The position numbers and the translations under genes were made by a program. A stretch of 64,000 nucleotides of DNA. Source: Clostridium sp. AM30-24 (GTDB lineage Bacteria > Bacillota > Clostridia > Lachnospirales > Lachnospiraceae). The notes under the pieces were generated by a model. That model saw only the letters and a list, made by a program, of their open reading frames with translations. It ran no database searches and was not told the DNA's origin. Positions within the stretch are counted from its first letter, which is position 1, and every line of letters starts with the position of its first letter. The DNA lies in contig NZ_QUJB01000001.1 of NCBI RefSeq assembly GCF_003480435.1, positions 310,001-374,000 on the forward strand. The letters run 5' to 3'. Of the stretch, positions 7,797 to 16,671 are shown one piece after another.

Positions 7797-10280
7797 TTAC
7801 CTCGCGATCTCGTTTCTGTCCGCCAGCAGCACCTCTAAAATTCCGTCCGCTGTATAGTCGGAAGCTGTCAGGGCATTCTTCACTCCGTATTCCGCAAGGA
7901 CTGCCGCTGTCACCTTTCCGATGCAGACTGGTCTCACCGTCTCAAACAGAGATGCCGCTTCCGCCTCACGTCCCGCGAAGAATCCTCGGACGCCGGAGCC
8001 GCTCTCAAACGTGATATAGTCGGCAGTTTTAAGTCTCGCAAGCTCCGTCTGCTCCACCAGGATATCATAGATTGGAATATCATCAAACGCATATCCCTGT
8101 TCCGCCAGTGTCTCCGTGAGGACCTTCGAGCCCTGCTTTGCCCGCGGGATCAGAAATTTTCCTGCCTCAGCACACGGACAGACATTTTCTGAACTGGAAA
8201 TGCTGTAGGCTATATTGGCGGCGGCAGTTTTTGCCCCAGAAGTCTCTCCATTCTCCTTCAAATATTTTACAAGTCCATCCGCCAGCGCTTTCGTCGTGTA
8301 TTCCTCCGGGATAAAGTCCGGCGTGATTCCGACACTCTCCAGATACTCCCCTGTTCCGCGCCCGACAACCGCAAATTTTAATCCGCCAAGTTTTCTGATA
8401 TCTACATGTTTCTCCCGCATCCGGTCAAAGAAGATCCGGACTGCATTCCGGCTCGTAAAAATCACCCATCTGTAACGGGAAAGGTCCGCAAACGCCTGAT
8501 CCAGCCGTTCCATGGACTCCCGTACCACAAGGGATTCCCCCGCGCGGACCGTCTTCGCACCCTCATCGGACAGGCGGCTTATGATCCGTCCTCTAACAGC
8601 CTCTGTTCCGGTGACTCCCACCGTGATTCCGGTAAGCACGCCCGGCACCATAGATGTAAAGTGGAAGGCACAGACCTCACCCACAGCGATGATTCCGGGA
8701 AGCGTAAGTCCCGCTTTTCTTACAGCCTCAGGCAGATCCTTTAAGGATGCCCGGACAACGCGCATTCGGGACAGTGTTCCGTCCGTTACAACGGCTGCAG
8801 GCGTCTCCTCGTCTTTTCCGCCATCTATGAGACGTTTCACGATCTCCTCAAGGTTCGAGAGTCCCATAAGGAAGATCAGGGTTCCCGGAAGCTTCGCGTA
8901 CAGGCTGTAATCCCCGGAGAGTCCCTCACCGCCTTCGTGGGAGATATGTCCCGTAAAGACATGGAAATCTCTCGCGATATTCCGGTGGGTGACAGGGATT
9001 CCAGCCGCCTCCAGTGCCCCGATGGCTGAGGTAACGCCGGGGATCACTTCATAGGGGATTCCTGCTTCTGTGAGCGCCTGGATCTCCTCTCCGCCGCGCC
9101 CGAACACAAAGGGATCTCCACCCTTTAACCGGATGACGCGCTTTCCTTCCAGTGCCTTCTCCACCAGGATCCGGTTGATCTCCGACTGCTTTTTGATGTG
9201 GTGCCCGGCCTCTTTTCCAACATAGATCCGCTCACAGTCCTCCGGCACCAGAGTCAGCAGTTCCTCGGAGCCAAGACGGTCGTAGACAAGGACCTCCGCA
9301 GCCTTTAAGATCTGCTGTCCTTTTACCGTGATAAGTCCGCCGTTTCCGGGGCCTGCTCCCACAAGATAAGCTTTCCCTGCCGGAAGTTCCCCTTCGGTCC
9401 CCTTCTTTACGAGAAGCTCCGCGAGTTTCATGGAATCCTCCGGCGCTCCGGAGATCTTCCTGCGGATAAGTCCATTTTTTGTCTCCCGCATGAGTCCCAT
9501 CCAAAATGTTCCATTCTCTTCCTTCGCGTACACGCCTACCGCTGCGGTACAGCCTGCACCTAAAAGGCGCAGCACTTTTCTCTCCGCGAATAATGCCCGC
9601 TCCGCTTCTTTATCATTCAGTTTTTTGAGGATCTTTAATACCTCACTGCCCTTTTTCGCTTCCACTGCGATGATCCCCTGACCTCCTGCCGGGAGAAACA
9701 TTTCCGGTTCCAGAAACTCAAAGGAAAATCTCGGATCATTAAAAAGACCCAGACGATTAAGACCAGCCGCAGCCAGGATGATCCCATCGTACTCCTTCTG
9801 GTACAGTTTTTCCAGTCTCGTGTCGACATTTCCGCGAAGCAGACGGCATTCCACATCCCCGCACTCCATGATCTGCACCTGGCGTCTCGGACTTCCCGTT
9901 CCGATAATCCTGGGACTCCGCTCCGGAGTACGCCCCTTTACCGTCACAAAGACATCCCTCGGATCTTCCCGCTTTAAGACGGCCCCAATACAGAGCCCGT
10001 CGCTCAAGTCCATTGGCATGTCCTTCGCGCTGTGGACCGCGAGATCAATGTCCCCGTTTAAGAGGGACTGCTCAAACTCCTCCACGAAAGCTCCTTTTCC
10101 TCCGAATGCCACCAGGGATGTCTTTAAGATCTTGTCGCCCTTTGTCATCAGGGGAACCAGCTCACACTTCACCTCCGGACATACGGCCTCGATTGCCTCC
10201 GCCACCATCTTCGTCTGCACAAGCGCCAGTCTGCTCTTTCGTGTTCCGATCCGAATCGTCCGGCGTTTTATTGCTTCCAT
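7797..10280 (-). CDS. HemC-CobA-HemD triple fusion (porphobilinogen deaminase / uroporphyrinogen III methyltransferase / uroporphyrinogen III synthase)
   Basis: One 827-residue chain carries three enzymes leading from porphobilinogen to precorrin-2. Residues 1-300 are HemC: GTRKSRLALVQ, the RRQVQ...LLRGNVDTRL segment, and Cys244 in GAGCTAAVG, the expected attachment site of the dipyrromethane cofactor. Residues 303-545 are CobA/SUMT: VGAGPGNGGLITVKG, GGDPFVFGRGGEE and VIPGVTSAIGALE. Residues about 555-827 resemble HemD, which is poorly conserved; FTSRNAVRIFFDRM and the FESGSGVRGFF segment near the end support it. Order in the chain is HemC, CobA, HemD, while the reaction order is HemC, HemD, CobA. 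The start lies 3 bases after cbiL. Confidence 0.93.
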   Translation of the reverse strand: MEAIKRRTIRIGTRKSRLALVQTKMVAEAIEAVCPEVKCELVPLMTKGDKILKTSLVAFGGKGAFVEEFEQSLLNGDIDLAVHSAKDMPMDLSDGLCIGAVLKREDPRDVFVTVKGRTPERSPRIIGTGSPRRQVQIMECGDVECRLLRGNVDTRLEKLYQKEYDGIILAAAGLNRLGLFNDPRFSFEFLEPEMFLPAGGQGIIAVEAKKGSEVLKILKKLNDKEAERALFAERKVLRLLGAGCTAAVGVYAKEENGTFWMGLMRETKNGLIRRKISGAPEDSMKLAELLVKKGTEGELPAGKAYLVGAGPGNGGLITVKGQQILKAAEVLVYDRLGSEELLTLVPEDCERIYVGKEAGHHIKKQSEINRILVEKALEGKRVIRLKGGDPFVFGRGGEEIQALTEAGIPYEVIPGVTSAIGALEAAGIPVTHRNIARDFHVFTGHISHEGGEGLSGDYSLYAKLPGTLIFLMGLSNLEEIVKRLIDGGKDEETPAAVVTDGTLSRMRVVRASLKDLPEAVRKAGLTLPGIIAVGEVCAFHFTSMVPGVLTGITVGVTGTEAVRGRIISRLSDEGAKTVRAGESLVVRESMERLDQAFADLSRYRWVIFTSRNAVRIFFDRMREKHVDIRKLGGLKFAVVGRGTGEYLESVGITPDFIPEEYTTKALADGLVKYLKENGETSGAKTAAANIAYSISSSENVCPCAEAGKFLIPRAKQGSKVLTETLAEQGYAFDDIPIYDILVEQTELARLKTADYITFESGSGVRGFFAGREAEAASLFETVRPVCIGKVTAAVLAEYGVKNALTASDYTADGILEVLLADRNEIAR

Positions 10281-10283
10281 CCT

Positions 10284-10976
10284 TTACTGTTCCTCCCTGT
10301 CTTTTGCAATAATAAGGGAATAATATCCCGCATCCTCCGGGATATCCGCGGCACTCCGTATCAGCCGCTCACCCTCCATCCCACAATTTTCCACCATCCA
10401 GGCGGGGCACTCCGTGAGAAGAAGCTCCCGCTTCACATCCGCGATCTTTGTCCCGGATTTCATCAAGATCTTTGTCCCCGGAAGCTTCAGCCCATCCTTC
10501 ACCGGATAGGAGCCCGGCAGGATATGGATGGACTCCGCCTTTTCCCCCAGGGAGATCCCGAGCTTTGCCGCCGCCGCGCAGAAGGACGGGACTCCGTTAA
10601 CCAGGACAGACTCGTATCCCAGATCCAGAAGCTTTTTATGGACATAGCCATATGTGGAGTAGACTGTCACATCCCCCAGTGTCAGAAACGCGATGGTCTT
10701 TCCCTGACCCATGAGGGCTGACAGGCTCTTTACCGCCGTCTCATGGCTCTCCTTCAGCACCGTCTCGTTCTTCGTCATCGGGAATACTACCGGGATGATC
10801 TCTTTTTCCTCGATCTCAGGGACCGCCCCCAGAGCGATCTGATACGCGGTACATGTCTCTTTTTCTTTCCCCGGGATCGCGATCACGTCCGCCTCCCGGA
10901 TCAGGCGCGCTGCCTTTAATGTCATGAGTTCCGGGTCCCCCGGTCCCACTCCGATTCCATAGATCTTTCCCTGCAT
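10284..10976 (-). CDS. cbiL: Cobalt-precorrin-2 C20-methyltransferase
   Basis: SAM-dependent methylase committing precorrin-2 to corrin formation; 230 residues, normal for CbiL/CobI. The YGIGVGPGDPELMTLKA N-terminus, FLTLGDVTVYSTYGYV and VNGVPSFCAAAA are diagnostic. An in-frame ATG 10 codons upstream exists, but the AAGGAG site lies between the two, eight or nine bases before the Met of MQGKIYGIG, so I use the internal start. It is the first cobalamin gene of the cluster. The short gap before it has a small CAGCC/GGCTG hairpin but no cobalamin riboswitch elements. Confidence 0.93.
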   Translation of the reverse strand: MQGKIYGIGVGPGDPELMTLKAARLIREADVIAIPGKEKETCTAYQIALGAVPEIEEKEIIPVVFPMTKNETVLKESHETAVKSLSALMGQGKTIAFLTLGDVTVYSTYGYVHKKLLDLGYESVLVNGVPSFCAAAAKLGISLGEKAESIHILPGSYPVKDGLKLPGTKILMKSGTKIADVKRELLLTECPAWMVENCGMEGERLIRSAADIPEDAGYYSLIIAKDREEQ

Positions 10977-11072
10977 GTTGTTCTCCTTTATGTCCTGTTT
11001 CTTCAATTCTGTGCAGCCTTACCAGCCTTTCCGGCTGACATGCAATCTGCCTTCAGATTCTGCCGCACATCT

Positions 11073-11876
11073 CTATTCTCCGTTAAAATTCCCCTGAAAG
11101 ATTTCCGGCATCGGTCCTTTTCCTCTCAGGTATGTAAGCAGATCGCTTAAAAGTTCTGCTCCTTTAGGGACTGCCTCATTAAATTCACGCTCCAGGTGGT
11201 CTGTGATGGCCTCACAGCCCGGCGTTGGCTGTTTCCTCATAAACATGCCGTGAATGACCCCATAGCTTCCCGTAAAACGCAGGAGGAAGCAGCAGAACCG
11301 TTTCGTGCGCTCGCTCGAGTTGATAAACAGCCGGTTCATGGTCCGAAAACTCATGATCGCCTTTGCCACCTTGATGGGATCCTCATCGAAAAGCCTCGAT
11401 GATGCCCGCACGGTCTGGGCTGTGATCTTTAAATGGCAGGTGAGGTTCGAATGCAGCGGACGCATATGTTCCCGCTCCAAAAGTCTCCGTTCTAACTCCG
11501 TCTCGATCTCCGCGTGGGTGATTCCGGTCCGCTTCTCCTCTGCGTTCACGTAAGCGTGGACGCGATTGTCGAGACAGAAATGGCAGGCAACACCCATGAG
11601 ATACGCAATCATCTCGTCTCTCTCGTCCTTTGTCTCGGCCTCACGTACCAACATCCGGCCACGTTCCATGAGCTTTGCAGCGGGTTCGCCGTGCATTCGC
11701 ACGCCTTTCTGATTTACCTTGTTTTTTCCAAGTGCCTTGTAAAAGAACAGGATATCCGGCCCGTGAACCCCTAAAAGAAAGCAGTACCGCTCCTTCTTTA
11801 TGATCCGCTTAATGACCGGATCGGCCTCCATATATACTTTTCTCCCGTATAGATCATGCGCAAATGCTGCCGGCAT
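11073..11876 (-). CDS. Zinc-dependent phospholipase C-like protein
   Basis: Resembles the zinc-dependent phospholipase C family (PF00882 type). His residues are spread as in that fold: FAHDLYG near the N-terminus, GVHGPDILFFY, MHGEPA, and GVACHFCLDNRVHAYV, whose H and D would bind zinc. Length is 267 residues from the Met that follows GAAGGAG at 9-base spacing; a longer reading frame begins 25 codons upstream without a ribosome site. No signal peptide is evident, so secretion is not supported and the substrate is unknown. It precedes cbiL by 96 bases and could be co-transcribed, but a link to cobalamin synthesis is not apparent. Confidence 0.75.
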   Translation of the reverse strand: MPAAFAHDLYGRKVYMEADPVIKRIIKKERYCFLLGVHGPDILFFYKALGKNKVNQKGVRMHGEPAAKLMERGRMLVREAETKDERDEMIAYLMGVACHFCLDNRVHAYVNAEEKRTGITHAEIETELERRLLEREHMRPLHSNLTCHLKITAQTVRASSRLFDEDPIKVAKAIMSFRTMNRLFINSSERTKRFCCFLLRFTGSYGVIHGMFMRKQPTPGCEAITDHLEREFNEAVPKGAELLSDLLTYLRGKGPMPEIFQGNFNGE

Positions 11877-11958
11877 GGATCTCATCTCCTTCGTAATATG
11901 CTCTGCATAACAAAAAATCCCGGTTATTCTGACAGTTCCCGGAGCTGTCATGCAACTG

Positions 11959-11992
11959 AAAAAGCTGTGACAAAATGAATCGCCACAGCTTT
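11959..11992 (-). terminator. Intrinsic terminator of serS
   Basis: Stem AAAGCTGTG/CACAGCTTT with a 14-base loop followed by a T run on the minus strand, 13 bases past the serS stop. Confidence 0.85.
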
Positions 11993-12004
11993 ACAAATCC
12001 TTAT

Positions 12005-13285
12005 TTATTTGATCTCTGTCTTTCCGCCCATATACGGTCTTAATACTTCCGGAATTCTTACAGAACCGTCTGCCTGTAAGTTGTTCTCAAGGAAAGCGAT
12101 CAGCATTCTCGGCGGAGCTACAACTGTGTTATTTAAGGTATGTGCGAAATATTTCTTTCCGTCCGGTCCGTTTACACGGATTCTTAAACGTCTAGCCTGA
12201 GCGTCACCAAGGTTGGAACAGCTTCCTACCTCGAAGTACTTTTTCTGTCTCGGGGACCATGCCTCAACATCGACAGATTTTACCTTCAGGTCAGCAAGGT
12301 CACCGGAGCAGCACTCTAAAGTACGAACCGGGATGTCCATGGAACGGAACAGATCTACGGTGTTCTGCCATAACTTGTCGAACCACATCTTGGATTCTTC
12401 CGGCTTGCAGACAACGATCATCTCCTGCTTCTCGAACTGATGGATACGGTATACGCCGCGCTCCTCGATGCCGTGCGCACCCTTCTCCTTACGGAAGCAC
12501 GGAGAATAGCTTGTTAAGGTCTTCGGAAGCTCCTCTTCCGGAATGATCTGGTCGATGAATTTGCCGATCATGGAATGCTCACTTGTACCGATAAGGTAGA
12601 GATCCTCGCCCTCGATCTTGTACATCATAGCGTCCATCTCAGCGAAGCTCATAACGCCTGTGACAACGTCGCTGCGGATCATAAACGGCGGTACGCAGTA
12701 TGTGAATCCACGGTCGATCATGAAATCTCTTGCGTATGCGATCACTGCGGAGTGAAGTCTCGCGATATCGCCCATTAAGTAGTAGAAACCGTTTCCGGCA
12801 ACTCTTCTTGCGGAATCAAGATCGATGCCGTTAAATTTCTCCATGATCTCTGTGTGGTACGGGATCTCAAAATCCGGAACGACCGGATCACCGTACTTCT
12901 GGACTTCTACGTTCTCGCTGTCATCTTTACCGATCGGTACGGACGGGTCGATGATATTCGGGATCATCATCATAATCTTCTTGATGCGCTCCTCGAGATC
13001 TTTTTCTTTCTCCTCCAGCTCAGCAAGGTGGTCGGAAGCTGCTGTAACCTGTTTCTTAACTTCCTCAGCTTCTTCCTTCTTGCCCTGTCCCATCAATGCA
13101 CCGATCTGCTTGGAGATCTTATTTCTGCTCGCGCGGAGGTCATCAGCCTCCTTCTTTACTTTTCTGTTCTCCTCGTCCAGTTCGATCACTTCGTCTACTA
13201 ACGGAAGCTTCGCGTCCTGGAATTTATTCCGGATATTCTGCTTTACGATTTCCGGATTTTCTCTTACAAATCTTAAATCTAACAT
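12005..13285 (-). CDS. serS: Seryl-tRNA synthetase
   Basis: Charges tRNA-Ser with serine. The 426 residues show the N-terminal antiparallel coiled-coil arm (about 30-105, rich in Lys/Glu) and the class II core: FRKEKGAHGIEERGVYRIHQFEKQEM-type motif 2 and EVGSCSNLGDAQARRLRIR. Motif 3 reads PPRMLIAFLENN instead of the more usual GRTLVAILEN, so this is a divergent clostridial-type SerS; the motif 3 Arg is retained. A clear AAGGAG precedes the ATG. The leader is short and contains no T-box. A terminator follows closely, so serS is a short transcription unit. Confidence 0.95.
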   Translation of the reverse strand: MLDLRFVRENPEIVKQNIRNKFQDAKLPLVDEVIELDEENRKVKKEADDLRASRNKISKQIGALMGQGKKEEAEEVKKQVTAASDHLAELEEKEKDLEERIKKIMMMIPNIIDPSVPIGKDDSENVEVQKYGDPVVPDFEIPYHTEIMEKFNGIDLDSARRVAGNGFYYLMGDIARLHSAVIAYARDFMIDRGFTYCVPPFMIRSDVVTGVMSFAEMDAMMYKIEGEDLYLIGTSEHSMIGKFIDQIIPEEELPKTLTSYSPCFRKEKGAHGIEERGVYRIHQFEKQEMIVVCKPEESKMWFDKLWQNTVDLFRSMDIPVRTLECCSGDLADLKVKSVDVEAWSPRQKKYFEVGSCSNLGDAQARRLRIRVNGPDGKKYFAHTLNNTVVAPPRMLIAFLENNLQADGSVRIPEVLRPYMGGKTEIK

Positions 13286-13368
13286 GAGCTTTTCTCCTTA
13301 TTGCCGTGTAAAAACACGCTTTGGTAAAAATATATCATATTTTGCTGAGAAAAGGAAGGGGATTTCTC

Positions 13369-14196
13369 CTACTTTTTTATCAGTTTACCAAGAATCTTCT
13401 CAAAACAAACACCGTTCGCGTGAGGGATCTGCTCCTCATCGGAGACTTTTATGCACTCTTTTACGAATCCTGCTGCCTGGCTCACCGCCTCCGGGAGGGA
13501 CTTCCCGTTTAATAACGCGCCCGCCACAACAGAGGAAAATACATCTCCGGTTCCCGGACGCTCTCCACCGGAGGACCTTGTCCGGATAAATTTTGCATCG
13601 TACTGTCCCTGCTCCAGAACCACATTGGTGTAGCAGCTTCCCTCCCGCACTCCTGTGATGACCACAGATTTCGCGCCCATGAGCCGCAGCATCATCGCCA
13701 TATTTAAGAGTTCTTTTCTCGTCCAGTTTTCCTCCCTGTATGGAGTATCCGTGAGGATACAGCATTCCGTCACATTCGGGAGAACAACATCCGCCATGCA
13801 GACAAGTTCCTTCATCTGCTCGCACATCTCCGGTGTATAAGTCTCATAGGCATGTCCATGGTCTCCCATCACCGGATCCACAACAACAAACGTTTTCTCT
13901 GCCTTTAATTTCTGAACGATCTCCATGACGATCCCGATCTGGGCCTCCGACCCAAGAAATCCCGTTGCGATCGCGTCAAAGGAAAGTCCAAGTTCTTTCC
14001 ATTTGTCCGTATATGTGGTCATTTTTTCCGTATAGTCATCGAAAAAGTAAACCGGAAATTCCGTATGGTTTGAAAGGATCGCCGTCGGTATCGGACAGCA
14101 CTGATGACCCATCGCGGATAAAACAGGAATAGCCACTGTTAATGAACAGCGGCCATAACCTGAAAGATCATTGATCACAGCAATTTTCTTCTGCAT
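13369..14196 (-). CDS. Pyridoxal/pyridoxamine kinase (PdxY/PdxK type)
   Basis: Phosphorylates B6 vitamers to pyridoxal 5'-phosphate. The 275-residue protein is a ribokinase-fold kinase: INDLSGYGRCSLTVAIPVLSAMG at the N-terminus, DPVMGDHG in the middle, and the C-terminal anion-hole motif GERPGTGDVFSSVVAGALL with the catalytic Asp in GTGD. I start at the Met of MQKKIAVINDLSG, preceded by GGAAG-type purine stretches; a longer frame begins 16 codons earlier. The ECF transporter gene lies upstream on the same strand, consistent with uptake and trapping of vitamin B6. Confidence 0.9.
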   Translation of the reverse strand: MQKKIAVINDLSGYGRCSLTVAIPVLSAMGHQCCPIPTAILSNHTEFPVYFFDDYTEKMTTYTDKWKELGLSFDAIATGFLGSEAQIGIVMEIVQKLKAEKTFVVVDPVMGDHGHAYETYTPEMCEQMKELVCMADVVLPNVTECCILTDTPYREENWTRKELLNMAMMLRLMGAKSVVITGVREGSCYTNVVLEQGQYDAKFIRTRSSGGERPGTGDVFSSVVAGALLNGKSLPEAVSQAAGFVKECIKVSDEEQIPHANGVCFEKILGKLIKK

Positions 14197-14327
14197 GAAT
14201 TTATCTTCCAATCTTCCTGCTTCCGCAGTATATTTGCTGCTCACAAGTAGAATTTTTTATTGTCCACATCCGATACAGCAACATCTATGTTACACTGCAG
14301 AATTTATTTTTCTTAGTTTTAAAATCC

Positions 14328-14354
14328 ATCCCAAATCGACTGCGTCGATGGGAT
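14328..14354. terminator. Hairpin between the ECF gene and pdxK
   Basis: ATCCCA-AA-TCGAC-TGC-GTCGA-TGGGAT forms an 11-pair stem with a two-base bulge. A five-T run follows on the plus strand, only a weak TTTT run on the minus strand. It may partly terminate transcription from the ECF gene or protect the transcript end. Confidence 0.5.
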
Positions 14355-14406
14355 TTTTGACTTCCAGCCTATTCTTTTTTACGGTCAGCGCAACAAGTGT
14401 GCAGAC

Positions 14407-14991
14407 CTACTGAGCAGCTAAAAAGCCAGCTCGTTTTAACGCCGGGCGAAGCGCCGCATAAAGGACGACTGCGATCACGGAGTTGATCACCGCGTTGATG
14501 ATCGTGGTGTACGTTGTGATCGCTATCAGCGCTTTGATCGCAGATGCTGCTTTATCAGCGTTCGGGAATAATAAGGTATACCATACATACTTTAATGCCG
14601 GCTCAAAGAAGCAGTTAAAACCGAGACCACAGACAGCCGCGATCGCAGACCAGCGGATCACATAGGCATGGTCATGTTCATCGGAAAGCTTTGCGATCCT
14701 GTGGGCAACGAAGCCTACGATGAGACCGATCACAAGCTTTGTGATAAAAGTTCTCGGTGCAGATGCCGCATAGCCGCCAACGATATCAGCAATGGATAAG
14801 CCAACAGCACCGGAAAGTCCACCGTAAACGCCGCCGAGAAGGTATGCGGAAAGCACGACAAATGCGTTTCCGATGTGAATCTTCGTTCCGCTGGCTGAGA
14901 TCGCCGGGAACACAGCATATCCAATATAGCAGAGCGCCGCCATCAGGCCAGCCTGCGCAATTTTCATTAACTGCCCATTCTTTTCTTTCAT
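14407..14991 (-). CDS. ECF transporter substrate-binding (S) component, probably vitamin B6
   Basis: A 194-residue hydrophobic protein with about six membrane segments. It has ALCYIGYAVFP at the start, GNAFVVLSAYLLGGVYGGLSGAVGLSIADI in the middle and PRTFITKLVIGLIVGFVA, the pattern of ECF S components that dock on a shared EcfT/A module encoded elsewhere. The ligand is not readable from sequence. Inference for pyridoxine comes from the adjacent pdxK-type kinase and from the direct repeats upstream resembling PdxR operators. A thiamine precursor is the alternative, because thiN lies on the other side. GAGGGGAG precedes the ATG. Confidence 0.8.
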   Translation of the reverse strand: MKEKNGQLMKIAQAGLMAALCYIGYAVFPAISASGTKIHIGNAFVVLSAYLLGGVYGGLSGAVGLSIADIVGGYAASAPRTFITKLVIGLIVGFVAHRIAKLSDEHDHAYVIRWSAIAAVCGLGFNCFFEPALKYVWYTLLFPNADKAASAIKALIAITTYTTIINAVINSVIAVVLYAALRPALKRAGFLAAQ

Positions 14992-15135
14992 AAGTAAAAT
15001 CTCCCCTCGTGTGTTATTGACAGGCAGAACCGTTCATATTTTCATAATCGGTTCAAGGATTTCTGAATGGATCATCCGGAAAGCCTTTCTGTCATCCTGA
15101 TACCCATGGTAGCATGCGAGTGGATTGTATGAAAT

Positions 15136-15166
15136 GTCCAGTTTTGTTTTTTTTATACAGTCCAGT
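15136..15166 (-). promoter_or_regulatory. Direct repeat ACTGGAC x2, candidate PdxR (MocR-type) operator
   Basis: Two identical heptamers, ACTGGAC on the minus strand, lie 24 bases apart, start to start, about 145 bases upstream of the ECF gene. Between them lies an A-rich tract and just downstream a TACAAT box that could be a -10. Direct repeats of this kind upstream of B6 genes are known for PdxR regulators; no regulator gene is in the window. Confidence 0.45.
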
Positions 15167-15256
15167 CTGTTTTCCTCACCGCAACATTGCAGACTGCAAC
15201 GTATATTATCCTTCTTTTTTGCTTTTTCACGCTGATATTTTCACGCGGTGTTCTCT

Positions 15257-15973
15257 TTAATCTCTTGACTCCACGCAGATCAGGATCCCTTTCCGGAACG
15301 TGATCTTTGCCCGCTCCCCTGGAATCTCATTGCTGACACAGAGACTGGGATCCTTTAAGATCGAGATGTCCTTATTATGCAACGGATATTTAAATCCATC
15401 CAGCGTGATTCCAAGAACGGTCTCCGTAAGCGGAAGAAAGGAGACATATTTCCCGTAGATCCGGTCTTTCAAAAAAACGGAATGTTCCTCATCATCCGGT
15501 GTCAGGAGAAAGATACGGTTTTTTGCATCATAGATCTCCATGAAAAGTCCTGCATCCTTCGCCGCCCGCATCAGATGGATATTGGAAAGCTCATGATCCA
15601 GTCTGCCCCCTGTGGCCCCCAGAACATGGGCGGTATGAAATCCTGCCCGGAGTGCGGAGCGGACCGCAAGATCCGTGTCCGTCTCATCCTTCTCCGGCTT
15701 ATGGACATCCGTCGCCCATCCCTCTTCTTTTTTGAGTTCTTCCATCCGTTCCAGCCCGAAGGTGTCAAAATCGCCCACCGCAAGGTCCGGCACAAGCCCC
15801 AGCTCCTCGCAGACGTCAAGACCCCCGTCCACTGCGATCACATAGGGATATTTCCGATTTTTCACGAATTCCGCAGCAAATTTCCGGTCCGTCGGTCCGC
15901 CCGACACGATCAGGCAGGTATCCGTCATTTCTCTTCTGTCTGCATTCATATTATCTGCCTCTCCCCTATCCAT
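15257..15973 (-). CDS. thiN: Thiamine pyrophosphokinase
   Basis: Converts thiamine to thiamine diphosphate with ATP. Features of the family are CLIVSGGPTDRKF, the YVIAVDGGLD and VPDLAVGDFDTFG aspartate motifs, KDETDTDLAVRSAL, and VLGATGGRLDHELSNIHLM. Length is 238 residues from the first ATG (GAGG 7 bases upstream); an ATG 8 codons later has an equally good AGGGGAG, so the true start is uncertain. It is the last gene of the prkC-rsgA-rpe-thiN run, an arrangement widely conserved in Firmicutes, 28 bases after rpe. Confidence 0.92.
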   Translation of the reverse strand: MDRGEADNMNADRREMTDTCLIVSGGPTDRKFAAEFVKNRKYPYVIAVDGGLDVCEELGLVPDLAVGDFDTFGLERMEELKKEEGWATDVHKPEKDETDTDLAVRSALRAGFHTAHVLGATGGRLDHELSNIHLMRAAKDAGLFMEIYDAKNRIFLLTPDDEEHSVFLKDRIYGKYVSFLPLTETVLGITLDGFKYPLHNKDISILKDPSLCVSNEIPGERAKITFRKGILICVESRD

Positions 15974-16001
15974 GGCACATCCTCACGCCGGGTGCGGCCC
16001 C

Positions 16002-16667
16002 TTATCTTGCGGAATACTCCTCAAAGATCTTCAGGAACTCCTTCGTATTCGCTGCCGCATCGTTCTTAAACACCGCGGAACCCGCAACGATCACGTTCGC
16101 GCCTGCATCGAGAACCTCTCTGACATTTGCCGCATTCACGCCGCCGTCCACCTCAATATCGGTGGTGAGTCCGGCCTCATTTAACATGCCGCGGAGCTTT
16201 TTGATCTTCTCTAACGTATACGGGATAAACTTCTGTCCTCCGAATCCCGGATTTACGGACATGATCAGAAACATATCTGCTTCTTTTAAGATACAGGAAA
16301 GTGTCTCGACCGGAGTTGCCGGGTTTAACGCAACAGCTGCCCTGGCACCGGTCTCCTTGATCTGGTTGATGGTACGGTCCAGATGAAGACAGGCTTCCTG
16401 ATGGACACAGATGATATCCGCGCCGGCCTTTCTGACATCATTTACATATCTTCCCGGCTCCTCCACCATCATATGGACATCAAACACACGGTCTGTTGTC
16501 TTTCTGAGGGATGAGATCACCGGCATACCGAAGGAAATACTCGGGACAAACGCTCCGTCCATCACATCCAGATGGATGTACTGCGCTCCCGCGTCAGAAA
16601 CTGTCTTTACATCTTCACCAAGTTTTGAAAAGTCTGCTGAAAGAATCGATGGCGCTAATATATACAT
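16002..16667 (-). CDS. rpe: Ribulose-phosphate 3-epimerase
   Basis: Interconverts ribulose 5-phosphate and xylulose 5-phosphate in the pentose phosphate pathway. The 221-residue TIM barrel shows LAPSILSADFSKLG, the HLDVMDGAFVPSISFG segment with metal-binding His and Asp, HMMVEEP, LIMSVNPGFGGQKFI, DIEVDGGV and ANVIVAGSAVF for phosphate binding. It follows rsgA after 4 bases and precedes thiN. Confidence 0.96.
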   Translation of the reverse strand: MYILAPSILSADFSKLGEDVKTVSDAGAQYIHLDVMDGAFVPSISFGMPVISSLRKTTDRVFDVHMMVEEPGRYVNDVRKAGADIICVHQEACLHLDRTINQIKETGARAAVALNPATPVETLSCILKEADMFLIMSVNPGFGGQKFIPYTLEKIKKLRGMLNEAGLTTDIEVDGGVNAANVREVLDAGANVIVAGSAVFKNDAAANTKEFLKIFEEYSAR

Positions 16668-16671
16668 GATC

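Noticed and set aside
10977..11072. Cobalamin riboswitch before cbiL
   Set aside because: The gap is under 100 bases and lacks the conserved B12-box; only a small 5-base stem is present.
12825..13589. 254-residue plus-strand frame opposite serS and pdxK
   Set aside because: It crosses the ends of two real genes on the other strand, is Ser/Phe-rich as expected for the complement of Glu/Lys codons, and shows no family features.
14992..15256. TPP riboswitch before the ECF gene
   Set aside because: The conserved CTGAGA and ACCTGAT-type elements are not seen; the direct repeats suggest a protein regulator instead.
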